DNA of 64,000 nucleotides from Methanococcoides alaskense (GTDB lineage Archaea; Halobacteriota; Methanosarcinia; Methanosarcinales; Methanosarcinaceae): the NCBI RefSeq assembly GCF_031454185.1, contig NZ_JAVDQI010000001.1, positions 372,001 to 436,000 on the forward strand. Reading direction: 5' to 3'. The first letter of the stretch is position 1. Every line of letters begins with the position of its first letter. The notes under the pieces were generated by a model. That model searched no databases and was not told where the DNA came from. It worked only from the letters and a program-made list of their open reading frames with translations. The position numbers and the translations under genes were made by a program. This document shows positions 43,417-52,277 of the stretch, piece after piece.

Positions 43417-44778
43417 TCAAAGATAGTTGTTGATGGTATCAGCAGCCAACTTGCCTGCACCCATTGCACTGATAACGGTTGCTGCGCCGGTCACTGCGTC
43501 ACCACCGGCACAAACGCCTTCGATAGAGGACATACCTGACTCATCTACGACAATTGTACCCCATGGCGTAACCTCGAGACCTTTTGAACCATCGAAAATG
43601 ATGGGGTTCGGTGAAGTGCCTATGGCCATTATAACAATATCAGCATCGACTATGTGCTCAGAGCCTTCTACGACCTCAGGCCGCCTGCGTCCTGACTCAT
43701 CAGGTTCGCCAAGTTCCATCCTGACACATTCGACGCCATTGACAGACATGTTCTCGCCTTCGATGATACGCACAGGATTGGTCAATAAGCGGAATACGAT
43801 ACCCTCTTCCTTTGCATGCTCGATCTCCTCACGCCTTGCAGGAAGTTCCTCATCACTGCGTCTGTACACAATGCTTACCTCATCTGCACCAAGTCTCAAG
43901 GCACTGCGGGCTGCATCCATTGCCACATTTCCGCCACCTACAACAATAACGTTGCTGCCCCGCTTTATTGGTGTGTCGAAACTATTATTGTATGCTTTCA
44001 TCAGGTTCACACGCGTAAGGAACTCGTTGGCAGAATAGACACCATTGAGGTTCTCACCCTCGATCCCCATGAACTTTGGCAGACCTGCGCCGGTTCCGAG
44101 GAAGACCGCATCGAATCTGTCAGTTAGCTGGTCAAGGGTCAGTATGCGACCGATAACGTAATCCATTTTGATATCAGCGCCGAGCTTTCTGATATAATCT
44201 ACCTCTTCCTTTACAATGGCCTTTGGAAGCCTGAACTCAGGAATACCATAGATCAGTACACCACCTGCCTCATGCAGAGCTTCGAATATGGTAACTGAAT
44301 GACCTGCTTTTGCAAGGTCGGAAGCTGCAGTCAGACCTGCAGGACCTGAACCGACTATTGCCACGGTCTTACCAGTAGACGGTGCTACAACAGGGTCCTT
44401 TACACCAACTTCACGCTCACGGTCCGCACAGATCCTTTCAAGGCGACCAATGGCAATTGGCTCGCTTTTATTTCCGAGGATACAAAGTTTTTCACACTGC
44501 TCTTCCTGAGGACATACACGGCCGCATACAGCAGGAAGAGTATTAGTGGCTTTTATGATATTGATAGCTTCCTGGAAGTCGCCTTCCTTGATCTTTGAGA
44601 TAAAACCAGGAATATCAATGTTCACAGGACAGCCTTCCACACATTTAGGGACCTTACACTCAAGGCAGCGCTCTGCTTCAAGGATAGCCTGTTCTTCAGT
44701 GTATCCTAAAGCGACCTCATCAAAGTTAGTGATACGATCATCAGGAGCTTGCTGTGGCATTTCCGGTCTTATTGACAT
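43417..44778 (-). CDS. NADPH-dependent glutamate-synthase-like flavoprotein (NfnB/SudA type)
   Basis: The protein has 453 residues. The N-terminal ferredoxin-like domain has CLECKVPKCVEGCPVNIDIPGF and CGRVCPQEEQCEKLC. The FAD domain reads GKTVAIVGSGPAGLTAASDLAKAGH, and the NADP domain VIVVGGGNVAMDAARSALRLG. It pairs with the next gene as in NfnAB (NADH-dependent ferredoxin:NADP oxidoreductase) or sulfide dehydrogenase SudAB. In annotations it often appears as glutamate synthase small chain or GltA. The ATG at 44778 is preferred over an in-frame TTG at 44784. It overlaps the partner gene. Confidence 0.92.
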   Translation of the reverse strand: MSIRPEMPQQAPDDRITNFDEVALGYTEEQAILEAERCLECKVPKCVEGCPVNIDIPGFISKIKEGDFQEAINIIKATNTLPAVCGRVCPQEEQCEKLCILGNKSEPIAIGRLERICADREREVGVKDPVVAPSTGKTVAIVGSGPAGLTAASDLAKAGHSVTIFEALHEAGGVLIYGIPEFRLPKAIVKEEVDYIRKLGADIKMDYVIGRILTLDQLTDRFDAVFLGTGAGLPKFMGIEGENLNGVYSANEFLTRVNLMKAYNNSFDTPIKRGSNVIVVGGGNVAMDAARSALRLGADEVSIVYRRSDEELPARREEIEHAKEEGIVFRLLTNPVRIIEGENMSVNGVECVRMELGEPDESGRRRPEVVEGSEHIVDADIVIMAIGTSPNPIIFDGSKGLEVTPWGTIVVDESGMSSIEGVCAGGDAVTGAATVISAMGAGKLAADTINNYL

Positions 44779-45620
44779 TTGCAATCATCCCCACAACCTT
44801 TCTGGGACTTTGTGATAGCATCAGCTTCTTCTTTACGATAAAAGGACAGACGGCTCATCAACAGATTGAAGTCCACATCCTTTGCGTTGAACTCAGGACC
44901 ATCCACACAAGCGAATTTGACCTCACCGCCGACATTGACACGGCAGCCACCGCACATGCCGGTACCATCGACCATTATCGGATTGAGGCTAACGAGAGTC
45001 TCAACATCATATGAGGCAGTAACACCTGCAACTGCGCGCATCATGATAGGAGGACCGATAGCGACTATCCTGTCGATATGCTCCTCACCATCAAGAAGTT
45101 GCTTGACAAGGTCCGTTACAAAGCCATGATGGCCCTTTGAACCATCATCAGTGGCCACAAGGACCTCATCACTGGCAGCGATCATCTCATCTTCAAGTAT
45201 GAGCATGCCCTTATTGCGTGCCCCAATGATGGAAATGACCTTATTCCCAGCTGCACGATATTCTTTTGCCTGAGGATAGATAGGAGCGATACCAACCCCG
45301 CCGCCAACAAGCACAACAGTACCGATTTTTTCGATCTCGGACTTTTTGCCAAGAGGTCCTACAAAATCAAGAAGTTCCTCGCCGGCGCTCATCTTAGCGA
45401 GCTGTTTTGTCGTTTTCCCCATTTCCTGGAAGATAATGGTGACAGACCCTTCATCTGCGTTGTAGTCTGCAATTGTAAGAGGGATCCTCTCACCAGCTTC
45501 ATCGATGCGAAGAATAATGAACTGCCCTGCCTTTGCAGCCGCAGCCACATCGGAAGCCTGGATGTTCATCAGGTGCACATCCGGCACCAACTGACGTTTC
45601 TCTGTTATTTTATATGCCAT
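44769..45620 (-). CDS. FAD/NAD-binding and [2Fe-2S] subunit (NfnA/SudB type)
   Basis: The protein has 283 residues. It has a ferredoxin-reductase-like FAD domain (DEAGERIPLTIADYN), an NAD domain (GTVVLVGGGVGIAPIYPQAKE) and a C-terminal [2Fe-2S] motif, CGGCRVNVGGEVKFACVDGPEF, of the dihydroorotate-dehydrogenase electron-transfer type. It is the small subunit of the NfnAB/SudAB pair with the gene it overlaps by 10 bp. Such pairs connect NAD(P)H and ferredoxin pools or reduce sulfur. In a methanogen the physiological partners are not clear. Confidence 0.93.
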   Translation of the reverse strand: MAYKITEKRQLVPDVHLMNIQASDVAAAAKAGQFIILRIDEAGERIPLTIADYNADEGSVTIIFQEMGKTTKQLAKMSAGEELLDFVGPLGKKSEIEKIGTVVLVGGGVGIAPIYPQAKEYRAAGNKVISIIGARNKGMLILEDEMIAASDEVLVATDDGSKGHHGFVTDLVKQLLDGEEHIDRIVAIGPPIMMRAVAGVTASYDVETLVSLNPIMVDGTGMCGGCRVNVGGEVKFACVDGPEFNAKDVDFNLLMSRLSFYRKEEADAITKSQKGCGDDCKCQ

Positions 45621-45843
45621 GTGATCACTTTCATGCTACAGTCGGAAGTAAGTGTACTTTATAATATTATAATAATGTTTCTCGGAAATTGCTCATGTTA
45701 TATAAAGGTTTAATATAAACCAGAAAACCAAAGCAGAAGACAGTTTTAATATTTTAAAAGAAAAAAACAATGAGCTTAATGGTAACTCAAAATTTACAAA
45801 AAAAAGATGGGGTTTACCGGCATTTTCAGCCGGTAAAATTGTA

Positions 45844-45916
45844 CGCCCGAACCGGGATTCGAACCCGAGTCGGAGCCTCGACAGGGCTCCATGATAGGCC
45901 TCTACACTATTCGGAC
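45844..45916 (-). tRNA. tRNA-Asp (anticodon GTC)
   Basis: The acceptor stem is GTCCGAA / TTCGGGC with discriminator G, and the anticodon arm is GAGCC-CTGTCGA-GGCTC, giving anticodon GTC. The T arm is CTCGGGTTCGAATCCCGG-like. The usual Asp features (discriminator G73, GTC anticodon) are present. No CCA is encoded. There is a U2:G71-type wobble in the acceptor stem. Confidence 0.92.
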
Positions 45917-45962
45917 ATTGCGTTTGTTTGCTGTGTGAGCACACCCTTAATACGCTGCCAGG

Positions 45963-45970
45963 CATATAAA
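45963..45970 (-). promoter_or_regulatory. Promoter of tRNA-Asp
   Basis: On the minus strand CAAAAGGTTTATATG carries a BRE-like AAAAGG and the TATA box TTTATATG (complement of 45963-45970). A start near 45942-45945 would give a leader of about 25 nt before the tRNA. It lies between the tRNA-Tyr and tRNA-Asp genes, so the two tRNAs have separate promoters. Confidence 0.6.
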
Positions 45971-45995
45971 CCTTTTGCGAATTTAGGATGTTAAG

Positions 45996-46104
45996 TCCCG
46001 CCTCCCAGACTCGAACCGGGGACATCGCGGTGCCTGCGCGTTATGTGCGACAAGTCGCATATTCCATACTACAGCCGCGCACTCTACCACTGAGTTAAGG
46101 CGGG
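45996..46104 (-). tRNA. tRNA-Tyr (anticodon GTA) with intron
   Basis: The mature tRNA has acceptor CCCGCCT / AGGCGGG with discriminator A, D arm ACTC/GAGT, anticodon arm CGCGG-CTGTAGA-CCGCG and T arm CCCGG-TTCGAGT-CTGGG. The C1:G72 pair is the archaeal tyrosine identity pair. The total is 109 nt, 37 of them an intron at the standard position after base 37. A TATA-like TTAAATA (complement of 46171-46177) lies upstream. Confidence 0.88.
46032..46068 (-). other. tRNA-Tyr intron (37 nt)
   Basis: Read on the minus strand, this segment begins TATGGAATATG and ends GCGCAGGC. It separates loop base G37 from A38. It contains its own hairpin, TGCGAC-TT-GTCGCA. Archaeal introns at this place are removed by the splicing endonuclease at a bulge-helix-bulge. 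The exact bulges were not verified. Confidence 0.75.
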
Positions 46105-46407
46105 TCATACTGAAATCAGCATCATCCCATCCCACTAGTGTGAGATACATCCCCTTCATTGCCACAATAATATTTAATCTTTTCGCCGCATTGCCCATGA
46201 AAGCGACAAATGTGAACATAATGATGATCAAAATGAACAAAGGACAGCTGGAATTGCAGAGATTACGGATGAAGTTGTGAAGGAAGAACAGAGAGAAACG
46301 TAGAAAAATAACAGAAAAGACGGAACAAAAGAAAAGATGGGGCAGCCTGGATCGAAGATCGATCTTGCTGACACCCTTATTATCCAATATATGCAGATAT
46401 ATCGGAA
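46105..46407. other. Intergenic region between tRNA-Tyr and SAM synthetase
   Basis: These 303 bases hold the tRNA-Tyr promoter (TATA at 46171-46177) and no believable gene. A frame that runs through here and across the tRNA-Tyr gene is not coding. The part near the end of mat is purine-rich. Confidence 0.4.
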
Positions 46408-47613
46408 TTAGAAAGTATCAAGTTCGCCTTTGACCACCATGTCAGTGATCTTGGTGATGTTCTCAAGCCAGTCGTCAATTACCACTTCTGCTTCAGACCT
46501 GATGGCAGCAAAGTTCGCACCATCTTCAGGGATGACCTGTGCACTTGCCACGAGTGGCTGATCGATAGGCATTCCGATCTGAGAGAGAAGCTTGATATGG
46601 ACATCGCTTACTTCATCAACAGCACTTACAACATCCCTTGCCATCTGTGTGGAAAGCAGGTTATAGATCTTACCAATGTGGTTGATAGGGTTCTTACCGC
46701 TTGTTGCTTCCATGCTCATTGGCCTGCTTGGAGTGATAAGACCGTTGCTTCTGTTCCCACGTCCTACTGAACCATCATCACCCATTTCAGCAGATGTACC
46801 TGTAACGGTAAGGAAAACGCAGTCACAGCCACCATCGACCTTGTCAGCAGCATTGATGCGGGCTGAAACTATCCTGTCGGTGTACTTGGTAGCAAGATCA
46901 AGAACGTACTCGGTCATCTCTTCCTTTGCATTTATGTAGTGGTCCATGTCATCGATGTGCCTGCCGACCATACCGCAGCAGATGGTAAGAGAGATATCAT
47001 CGTTCTCCCTGAGACCCATGACCTTTATATCTTCCCCGATTCCAGGGATCATCTTTTTCTTAAGGTCTGTCAAAAGTTGCCTTTCGGTGTTGTAGACGAC
47101 CTGTTCAAGTTCAGAGAAAGGAGCGTGGCCTACACCGAATGAGGTATCGTTCGCCATTGGAACATGGTCCCTGGTGAAAACATCCCTGAGATCAGAAGAA
47201 CCTGTACCAAGCTTGCAGTCAATGATCATATCACGCTCAAGGTCCATAGCAGGAATGGTGTTACGAACATATTCACGTGCAGCCTGGAGGGCAACTGCCT
47301 CTGCAGGGATCTCCATACCATCGAATTCCATGGTAGCCCTTCCGACAAGAAGAGTGTAAATAGGCTTGAGGACCTCGCCGCCTCCGAATTCAGGCCGAGA
47401 CCTTCCTGCAACGATCTGAGTCTCATCTGTGTTGTGGTGAAGGATAGCTCCACACTTGTCAATGTATTCTTTACAAAGAGCACGGCTCACAGCTTCTGCG
47501 AGACCATCACTGATACTGTCCGGATGACCTATACCTTTCCTTTCAACAAGTTCGGTCTCCTGTTTTTCGATAGGAGTCTCATGGAGATGTTCCACTTTGA
47601 TATTTCGGATCAT
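46408..47613 (-). CDS. mat: S-adenosylmethionine synthetase, archaeal type
   Basis: The protein has 401 residues of the archaeal MAT family, which is distinct from bacterial MetK. The N-terminal region shows VERKGIGHPDSISDGLAEAVS (ATP/Met binding), then HHNTDETQIVAGRS and DCKLGTGSSDLRDVF. It makes SAM from ATP and methionine, supplying the many SAM enzymes of the cell, including the cof radical SAM enzymes. The gene is alone on its strand. A TATA box TTATATATAAA (complement of about 47700-47710) lies about 90 nt upstream. Confidence 0.97.
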   Translation of the reverse strand: MIRNIKVEHLHETPIEKQETELVERKGIGHPDSISDGLAEAVSRALCKEYIDKCGAILHHNTDETQIVAGRSRPEFGGGEVLKPIYTLLVGRATMEFDGMEIPAEAVALQAAREYVRNTIPAMDLERDMIIDCKLGTGSSDLRDVFTRDHVPMANDTSFGVGHAPFSELEQVVYNTERQLLTDLKKKMIPGIGEDIKVMGLRENDDISLTICCGMVGRHIDDMDHYINAKEEMTEYVLDLATKYTDRIVSARINAADKVDGGCDCVFLTVTGTSAEMGDDGSVGRGNRSNGLITPSRPMSMEATSGKNPINHIGKIYNLLSTQMARDVVSAVDEVSDVHIKLLSQIGMPIDQPLVASAQVIPEDGANFAAIRSEAEVVIDDWLENITKITDMVVKGELDTF

Positions 47614-47911
47614 ATTTAGCCTCTTTTTGATAAATTTGATAAATCAGATAGAAATGTGAAAACCACATGTCGGTTGGATTCAATCTATAAGATGAACAAT
47701 TTATATATAATCATTACTACCCATGTGAACATTCATAACCTCCAGTAATAAGAGTAGATGATGAAAAAGGATGGAAATAATCGTCAACGTTCTCAATGCT
47801 ACCATGCAATACTTATAAAGGATAAATGTGTTTCAAGACATAGACCCAAGAACAGTTCTATAATAGATAGAACAAAATACAACTAAACCCGTTCTGTGAG
47901 AAGGACTTCAT
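47614..47911. promoter_or_regulatory. Divergent promoter region of mat and hisG
   Basis: The minus-strand TATA TTATATATAAA (about 47699-47710) serves mat with a leader of about 65 nt. The plus-strand CTTATAAAGG (TATA at 47813-47819) serves hisG, with a start near 47842 and a leader of about 70 nt ending in GAGAAGGA before the ATG. Nothing else was seen in this 298-bp gap. Confidence 0.5.
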
Positions 47912-48766
47912 ATGATACGTATTGCAATACCTAACAAAGGAAGATTACACGAGCCCACCATACAGATGTTCAAGGAAGCAGGACTTCCCGTACTTGGTGG
48001 TTCCAACAGAAAGCTGTTTGCAAAAACAAACGATCCGGAGATCACATTCCTGTTCGCAAGAGCAGCCGACATTCCGGAATATGTTCAGGATGGGGCGGCA
48101 GATGTCGGCATCACCGGACTGGACCTCATCTCTGAGACCGAGTCAGATGTAGAGATGCTCCTTGACCTCAAATATGGAGGAGCAGACCTTGTACTTGCAG
48201 TACCTGAAGAATCAGACATCGCATCGGCAAATGACCTTGAGGGAATGCGTGTGGCAACTGAGTTCCCCGGCATCACTGCAAGGTATTTCAAGGATCTCGG
48301 GATAAACATTGATGTAGTAAAGGTCAGCGGTGCATGTGAAATGACACCGCACGTGGGTATTGCAGATGCCATTGTGGACATCTCCAGTTCAGGAACTACA
48401 CTTTTGATGAACCATCTCAAGGTCATCGAAAAAGTGTTCTCATCATCCATATATCTGATCGCAAATCACGAAACAGCAAAAACGGAAGAGAAGATAGAAC
48501 ACATCAAAACAGCCCTTGAGAGCGTAATGCATGCCAAAGAAAAGCGATACCTGATGATGAACGCTCCAACCACAGTGGTCGATGATTTAAAGGAAGTGCT
48601 TCCCGGACTTGCCGGACCAACTATAATGAAAGTCGAATCCAAGGATAATATCGTGGCAGTACATGCCGTTGTGGACGCAGACATCATCTTTGCCACCATT
48701 ACAAAGCTTAAAGCTGCAGGTGCTTTTGACATACTTGTAATGCCTATCGAGAGAATGATACCCTAA
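47912..48766 (+). CDS. hisG: ATP phosphoribosyltransferase HisG (long form)
   Basis: The protein has 284 residues: MIRIAIPNKGRLHEPT at the start, then AADVGITGLDLISETESDVEML, and the phosphoribosyl-binding VDISSSGTTLLMNHLKVIE. A C-terminal regulatory domain of ~80 residues (the histidine-binding ferredoxin-like domain) makes this the long HisG form. It catalyses the first step of histidine synthesis and is normally feedback-inhibited by histidine. It is followed by hisA with a 10-bp gap. Confidence 0.96.
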   Translation: MIRIAIPNKGRLHEPTIQMFKEAGLPVLGGSNRKLFAKTNDPEITFLFARAADIPEYVQDGAADVGITGLDLISETESDVEMLLDLKYGGADLVLAVPEESDIASANDLEGMRVATEFPGITARYFKDLGINIDVVKVSGACEMTPHVGIADAIVDISSSGTTLLMNHLKVIEKVFSSSIYLIANHETAKTEEKIEHIKTALESVMHAKEKRYLMMNAPTTVVDDLKEVLPGLAGPTIMKVESKDNIVAVHAVVDADIIFATITKLKAAGAFDILVMPIERMIP

Positions 48767-48776
48767 AGGTGACAAG

Positions 48777-49517
48777 ATGAGCTTTGAAGTGATACCAGCA
48801 GTCGATATGAAAGACGGCAAATGTGTACAGCTCGTGCAAGGCGTACCCGGAAGCGAGATGATATCCCTCGAGAACCCCGTTGAAGTCGCCCTTGACTGGG
48901 TTTCCCAGGGCGCAAGGACACTACACCTTATCGATCTTGATGGTGCAATAGAAGGGAACAGAACAAATGCACCCATTATAAAAAAGATCGTCGAAAAATG
49001 CAAACCCCAGGGAATATACATCCAGGTGGGTGGAGGAATACGTTCCTTCGAAGATGCTGCAGCTTTACTCGATATTGGTATTGACAAAGTGATCCTTAGC
49101 ACCGCTGCATTAAAGGATCCCGAACTTATCAAAAGGCTCTCCGATGAATTTGGAAGTGAACACATAAATGTTGCACTCGATTCAAAGAACGGAAAGATAT
49201 CCATCGAAGGTTGGACAAAGGAATCAGAACATACAGCAGTTGAGATGGGAAGCCAGTTTGAAGAGAAGGGAGCTGGAAGCATCCTGTTCACGAACATTGA
49301 CTCCGAAGGCCTGTTAAATGGAGTGGACCCGAAACCTACTGAAGATCTTGTCAATGCTGTCACCATACCCGTGATCGCATCCGGCGGTGTGACCACCCTC
49401 GAAGATATTGTCACACTGAAGAACACCGGAGCAGCAGGTGTTGTTGTGGGAAGCGCACTATACAAGAAAAAGTTCACACTGACAGAAGCAATAGATATCA
49501 TCAGTGATGAAAATTGA
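48777..49517 (+). CDS. hisA: ProFAR isomerase HisA
   Basis: The protein has 246 residues and is a (beta/alpha)8 enzyme. It shows MSFEVIPAVDMKDGKCVQLVQG, the phosphate-binding GGGIRSFEDA, DSKNGKISIEGW, and IASGGVTTLEDIVTLKNTGAAGVVVGSALYK. The catalytic aspartates of HisA (Asp in PAVDMKDG and near DSKNG) are present. GGTGA lies before the ATG. The gene overlaps nothing, but hisB starts only 25 bp later. Confidence 0.95.
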   Translation: MSFEVIPAVDMKDGKCVQLVQGVPGSEMISLENPVEVALDWVSQGARTLHLIDLDGAIEGNRTNAPIIKKIVEKCKPQGIYIQVGGGIRSFEDAAALLDIGIDKVILSTAALKDPELIKRLSDEFGSEHINVALDSKNGKISIEGWTKESEHTAVEMGSQFEEKGAGSILFTNIDSEGLLNGVDPKPTEDLVNAVTIPVIASGGVTTLEDIVTLKNTGAAGVVVGSALYKKKFTLTEAIDIISDEN

Positions 49518-49542
49518 GCATCGAAAACGGCAGAGGAACAGC

Positions 49543-50118
49543 ATGAGAAACGCAAAGATCGCACGCAAGACAAAAGAGACGGATATCCAGATGGAACTCG
49601 ATCTGGATGGCAACGGTTCATCGAACATTGATACAGGCATCGGTTTTTTCGACCACATGCTTACCGCTTTTGCAAGACACGGTAATTTTGATCTGACCAT
49701 CGAAGCCACCGGTGACCTGATCGTTGATGAGCACCACCTGATAGAGGACACTGCAATAGTTCTTGGCCAGGCGATCTCTGAAGCACTCGGAGATAAGAAC
49801 GGGATCGCCAGATTCGGAGATGCACGCATCCCCATGGATGAAGCCCTTGCAGATGTGGTTCTCGACCTTGGAGGAAGGACCTACCTCGTAATGAATGCTC
49901 AGTTCGAATCCCCAAGGGTTGGTGAGATGAACACTCAACTTGTGAGACATTTCTTTGAGTCCCTGACAGACAATTCAAAGATGAACCTGCACATAACTGT
50001 CACAGGTTACAATGACCACCACAAGATAGAGGCCCTTTTCAAAGCCTTTGCATACGCCCTCCGCCGTGCTGTCAAGATTGAAGGCGAAGGCATCAAAAGT
50101 ACAAAAGGTGTGCTTTAA
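49543..50118 (+). CDS. hisB: Imidazoleglycerol-phosphate dehydratase HisB
   Basis: The protein has 191 residues with the repeated HisB signature: GIGFFDHMLTAFARHG, DEHHLIEDTAIVLGQ, FESLTDNSKMNLHI and GYNDHHKIEALFKAFAYALR. The metal-binding HHxxED and DHHKxE motifs are intact. It is a stand-alone dehydratase, not fused to a phosphatase. The frame is open from 49504, but the ATG at 49543 with AGAGGA before it gives the family N-terminus. It ends the hisGAB operon. Confidence 0.96.
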   Translation: MRNAKIARKTKETDIQMELDLDGNGSSNIDTGIGFFDHMLTAFARHGNFDLTIEATGDLIVDEHHLIEDTAIVLGQAISEALGDKNGIARFGDARIPMDEALADVVLDLGGRTYLVMNAQFESPRVGEMNTQLVRHFFESLTDNSKMNLHITVTGYNDHHKIEALFKAFAYALRRAVKIEGEGIKSTKGVL

Positions 50119-50138
50119 AGCAACCTAACAAAATGGAA

Positions 50139-50158
50139 AAGCCGTATAATTACGGCTT
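50139..50158. terminator. Bidirectional hairpin terminator
   Basis: An 8-bp perfect stem, AAGCCGTA (50139-50146) with TACGGCTT (50151-50158), and loop TAAT lies in the 38-bp gap between the convergent hisB and MutS-like genes. On the plus strand ACTTGAACTTTTTTT follows, and on the minus strand TTCC. It probably serves both transcripts. Confidence 0.7.
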
Positions 50159-52277
50159 ACTTGAACTTTTTTTGCAATCTTTTATAAAAGTCCTGCTCTG
50201 GACCATTTGATTTTCTTGACAGACGCTCGACTATGAGCTCAGGAGTGCTCTTTGCAACATAATTGTACCTTGGAGTCCTTTCAACTATAAGGTTAAGGTC
50301 CTTGTCAAGCCCGCTTGCCTCGATGCCATCAACACGTACATTGCATTCAGTGTTCTCAAGTATCAGTTCTGATAAATGGGACACAAAAATTGACATGCAG
50401 TTATCATTCTCAGAAAGCACCTCCAGTATTCCCGAGATGATCTTTGCAGAAGCTCCCGGCTCAGTAATGGATTCCAGTTCATCTGCCAGAACGAGCTTTG
50501 AAGAATCATTTGCAACAACCGAGAAATCAACAAGGGTAGTCTCGAAAGCTCCTGCATCCAGAGTACCTTTGGATTTTCCAAAATGATAGAACTCTTCCGC
50601 AAGACCTATCTCCATGTTCATGGCAGGGGTTGGGAAGCCCATGTGAGCAAGGATAACACACTGTGCCACCAATTCAAGCAGAGAGGTCTTTCCTCCTGAA
50701 TTGACACCACTCAAAAGGACAACTCGACTACCATTCCCATCGGGATCATAGGAGGTGTTGCCTACCGAATAATCAATAGGTACGACCGAACCATGCCGCG
50801 TTCTTATGAAAAGGTTCGATGCCGATTCGAACGCAATACCAGTCCCTTCAATGAAATCAGGAAGATGAAGGTCGAACTCCTTTGCAAAGCAACCTATTGA
50901 AAAGCCCACATCGAAATCAAGGGCTTCGTGAACCATCCTCTGAGCAATATCATGGAACTCCGAGAGTGTCCTCGCAATATTGCATTTGTGCCGAACCTTC
51001 AGTTTTTCCACTTGGTTTGCAATCTGTTGCTTAAAAGAATACAGGCATTCCTGTTTCACTTCAAGGGGATGGGTGATCTCATCCGAAAAAAAGGAATCAA
51101 GAGACAATAGCTCATTTCTTTCAAGCTCCAGATCTGCCGCGATCTTCTCTTTTGCATTCTTGATAACAGAACGATAAGAATGGAACAGCTCTTTTTCGAG
51201 CAGGTCCTTTATCTCAATTTTCCCGTTCATCACCTGAAGCATATCCTGACCGCTAAGCGTTAATTTGCTCTCCTCCAGAAAAGAATTAAGAGTAACATTA
51301 GCAGCAGTAATGGTTTCTGAAACACAATTATCGACATTTCTGGAGATCATCATAAGGCGATCGATACTGTTATCAGAACCCTCCCTGACATCCCCATCCT
51401 CATCTATAAGAGAAAGGGTCTGCTTTAATCTTTCAATGTCATCCTCCGCAATATCTTCAAGGGAACATATCCCTGAAGAGCGTAATATCTCGACCATTTG
51501 GATACAACATTCAAGTGTGTTGAGATTCCTCGCAAAGAAGTATATCTCCTTCTCCGGCAATATCTGCCACATATTTGCTTTGCGAATATCAGGAATGAAC
51601 TCAGGATCAACATCTTCAGGAAGGTCGAAGGACATACACTTGTCATCGGCAGCAACAACATGAGAATAACCCCTTGCAGTATCAACGAACTCCCCCGCAC
51701 CCTTCACGAACTGGACATCCAGAAGATCCCCGAACATCTGCCGTGCAACTTCATACTGCTTGCTATCGGCGGTCAGAATTGCCCTGGACCTAACTTTCGG
51801 CGGGTTACATTTGACATCCAGAGCCTTTACATTGGATAGAAGCGAGATAAGTTCTTCATTGTCCCCCAATACGCAAGCAGTCCTAATATACCCGGCAACA
51901 TCCTTTCTAATATCCTCGATGAGTGCCTTTTTGCTTGCAGGATAAGGTATGTAGACATGAAGCTTGTCCTTTGCATATCTTGTATGTGTGAACTGCTTGA
52001 TGATATCCAGAAGCCTCTCATAGATATCCGAAGCTTCCTTTGTCTTAAGGAAATCTTCCATACTAACACCTTCGAACTGTGCACGCACTTCGTGTACCAG
52101 AGAAATAGCATATCTTTGCCCCACTCCTTCAACTTCGGAAATACTTGCGATATCACCGCTTAAAATAGCATCCATTGCCCTATCCTCCCCACCAAAATGC
52201 TCCTGAAAGCGTTTCGCCATTTTCTCACCAATACGCGGAATATCCTGTAACCCATTCATTTTCTCACCCATTTTCAT
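50157..52277 (-). CDS. MutS-family ATPase with N-terminal helix-hairpin-helix
   Basis: This 706-residue protein opens with a helix-hairpin-helix stretch (MNGLQDIPRIGEKMAKRFQEHFGG, then ISEVEGVGQRYAISLVHEV). It then has a long region with helical and coiled-coil parts, and a C-terminal MutS-type ABC ATPase with SGVNSGGKTSLLELVAQC (Walker A) and LVLADELESITEPGAS (Walker B). It lacks the mismatch-recognition domain I of MutS1. The architecture is unlike classical MutS1/MutS2. It is translationally coupled (ATGA) to a DUF4130-like gene, itself coupled to a radical SAM gene. A second in-frame ATG at 52259 has GGTGAG in front and is an alternative start. The function is inferred as DNA lesion processing. 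Confidence 0.85.
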   Translation of the reverse strand: MKMGEKMNGLQDIPRIGEKMAKRFQEHFGGEDRAMDAILSGDIASISEVEGVGQRYAISLVHEVRAQFEGVSMEDFLKTKEASDIYERLLDIIKQFTHTRYAKDKLHVYIPYPASKKALIEDIRKDVAGYIRTACVLGDNEELISLLSNVKALDVKCNPPKVRSRAILTADSKQYEVARQMFGDLLDVQFVKGAGEFVDTARGYSHVVAADDKCMSFDLPEDVDPEFIPDIRKANMWQILPEKEIYFFARNLNTLECCIQMVEILRSSGICSLEDIAEDDIERLKQTLSLIDEDGDVREGSDNSIDRLMMISRNVDNCVSETITAANVTLNSFLEESKLTLSGQDMLQVMNGKIEIKDLLEKELFHSYRSVIKNAKEKIAADLELERNELLSLDSFFSDEITHPLEVKQECLYSFKQQIANQVEKLKVRHKCNIARTLSEFHDIAQRMVHEALDFDVGFSIGCFAKEFDLHLPDFIEGTGIAFESASNLFIRTRHGSVVPIDYSVGNTSYDPDGNGSRVVLLSGVNSGGKTSLLELVAQCVILAHMGFPTPAMNMEIGLAEEFYHFGKSKGTLDAGAFETTLVDFSVVANDSSKLVLADELESITEPGASAKIISGILEVLSENDNCMSIFVSHLSELILENTECNVRVDGIEASGLDKDLNLIVERTPRYNYVAKSTPELIVERLSRKSNGPEQDFYKRLQKKFK

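Noticed and set aside
45983..46387. 134-codon frame across the tRNA-Tyr gene
   Set aside because: It reads through a tRNA with a complete cloverleaf and shows no coding features.
48587..49621. 344-codon frame antisense to hisG/hisA/hisB
   Set aside because: It covers three well-identified genes on the other strand and has a Ser-rich shadow composition.
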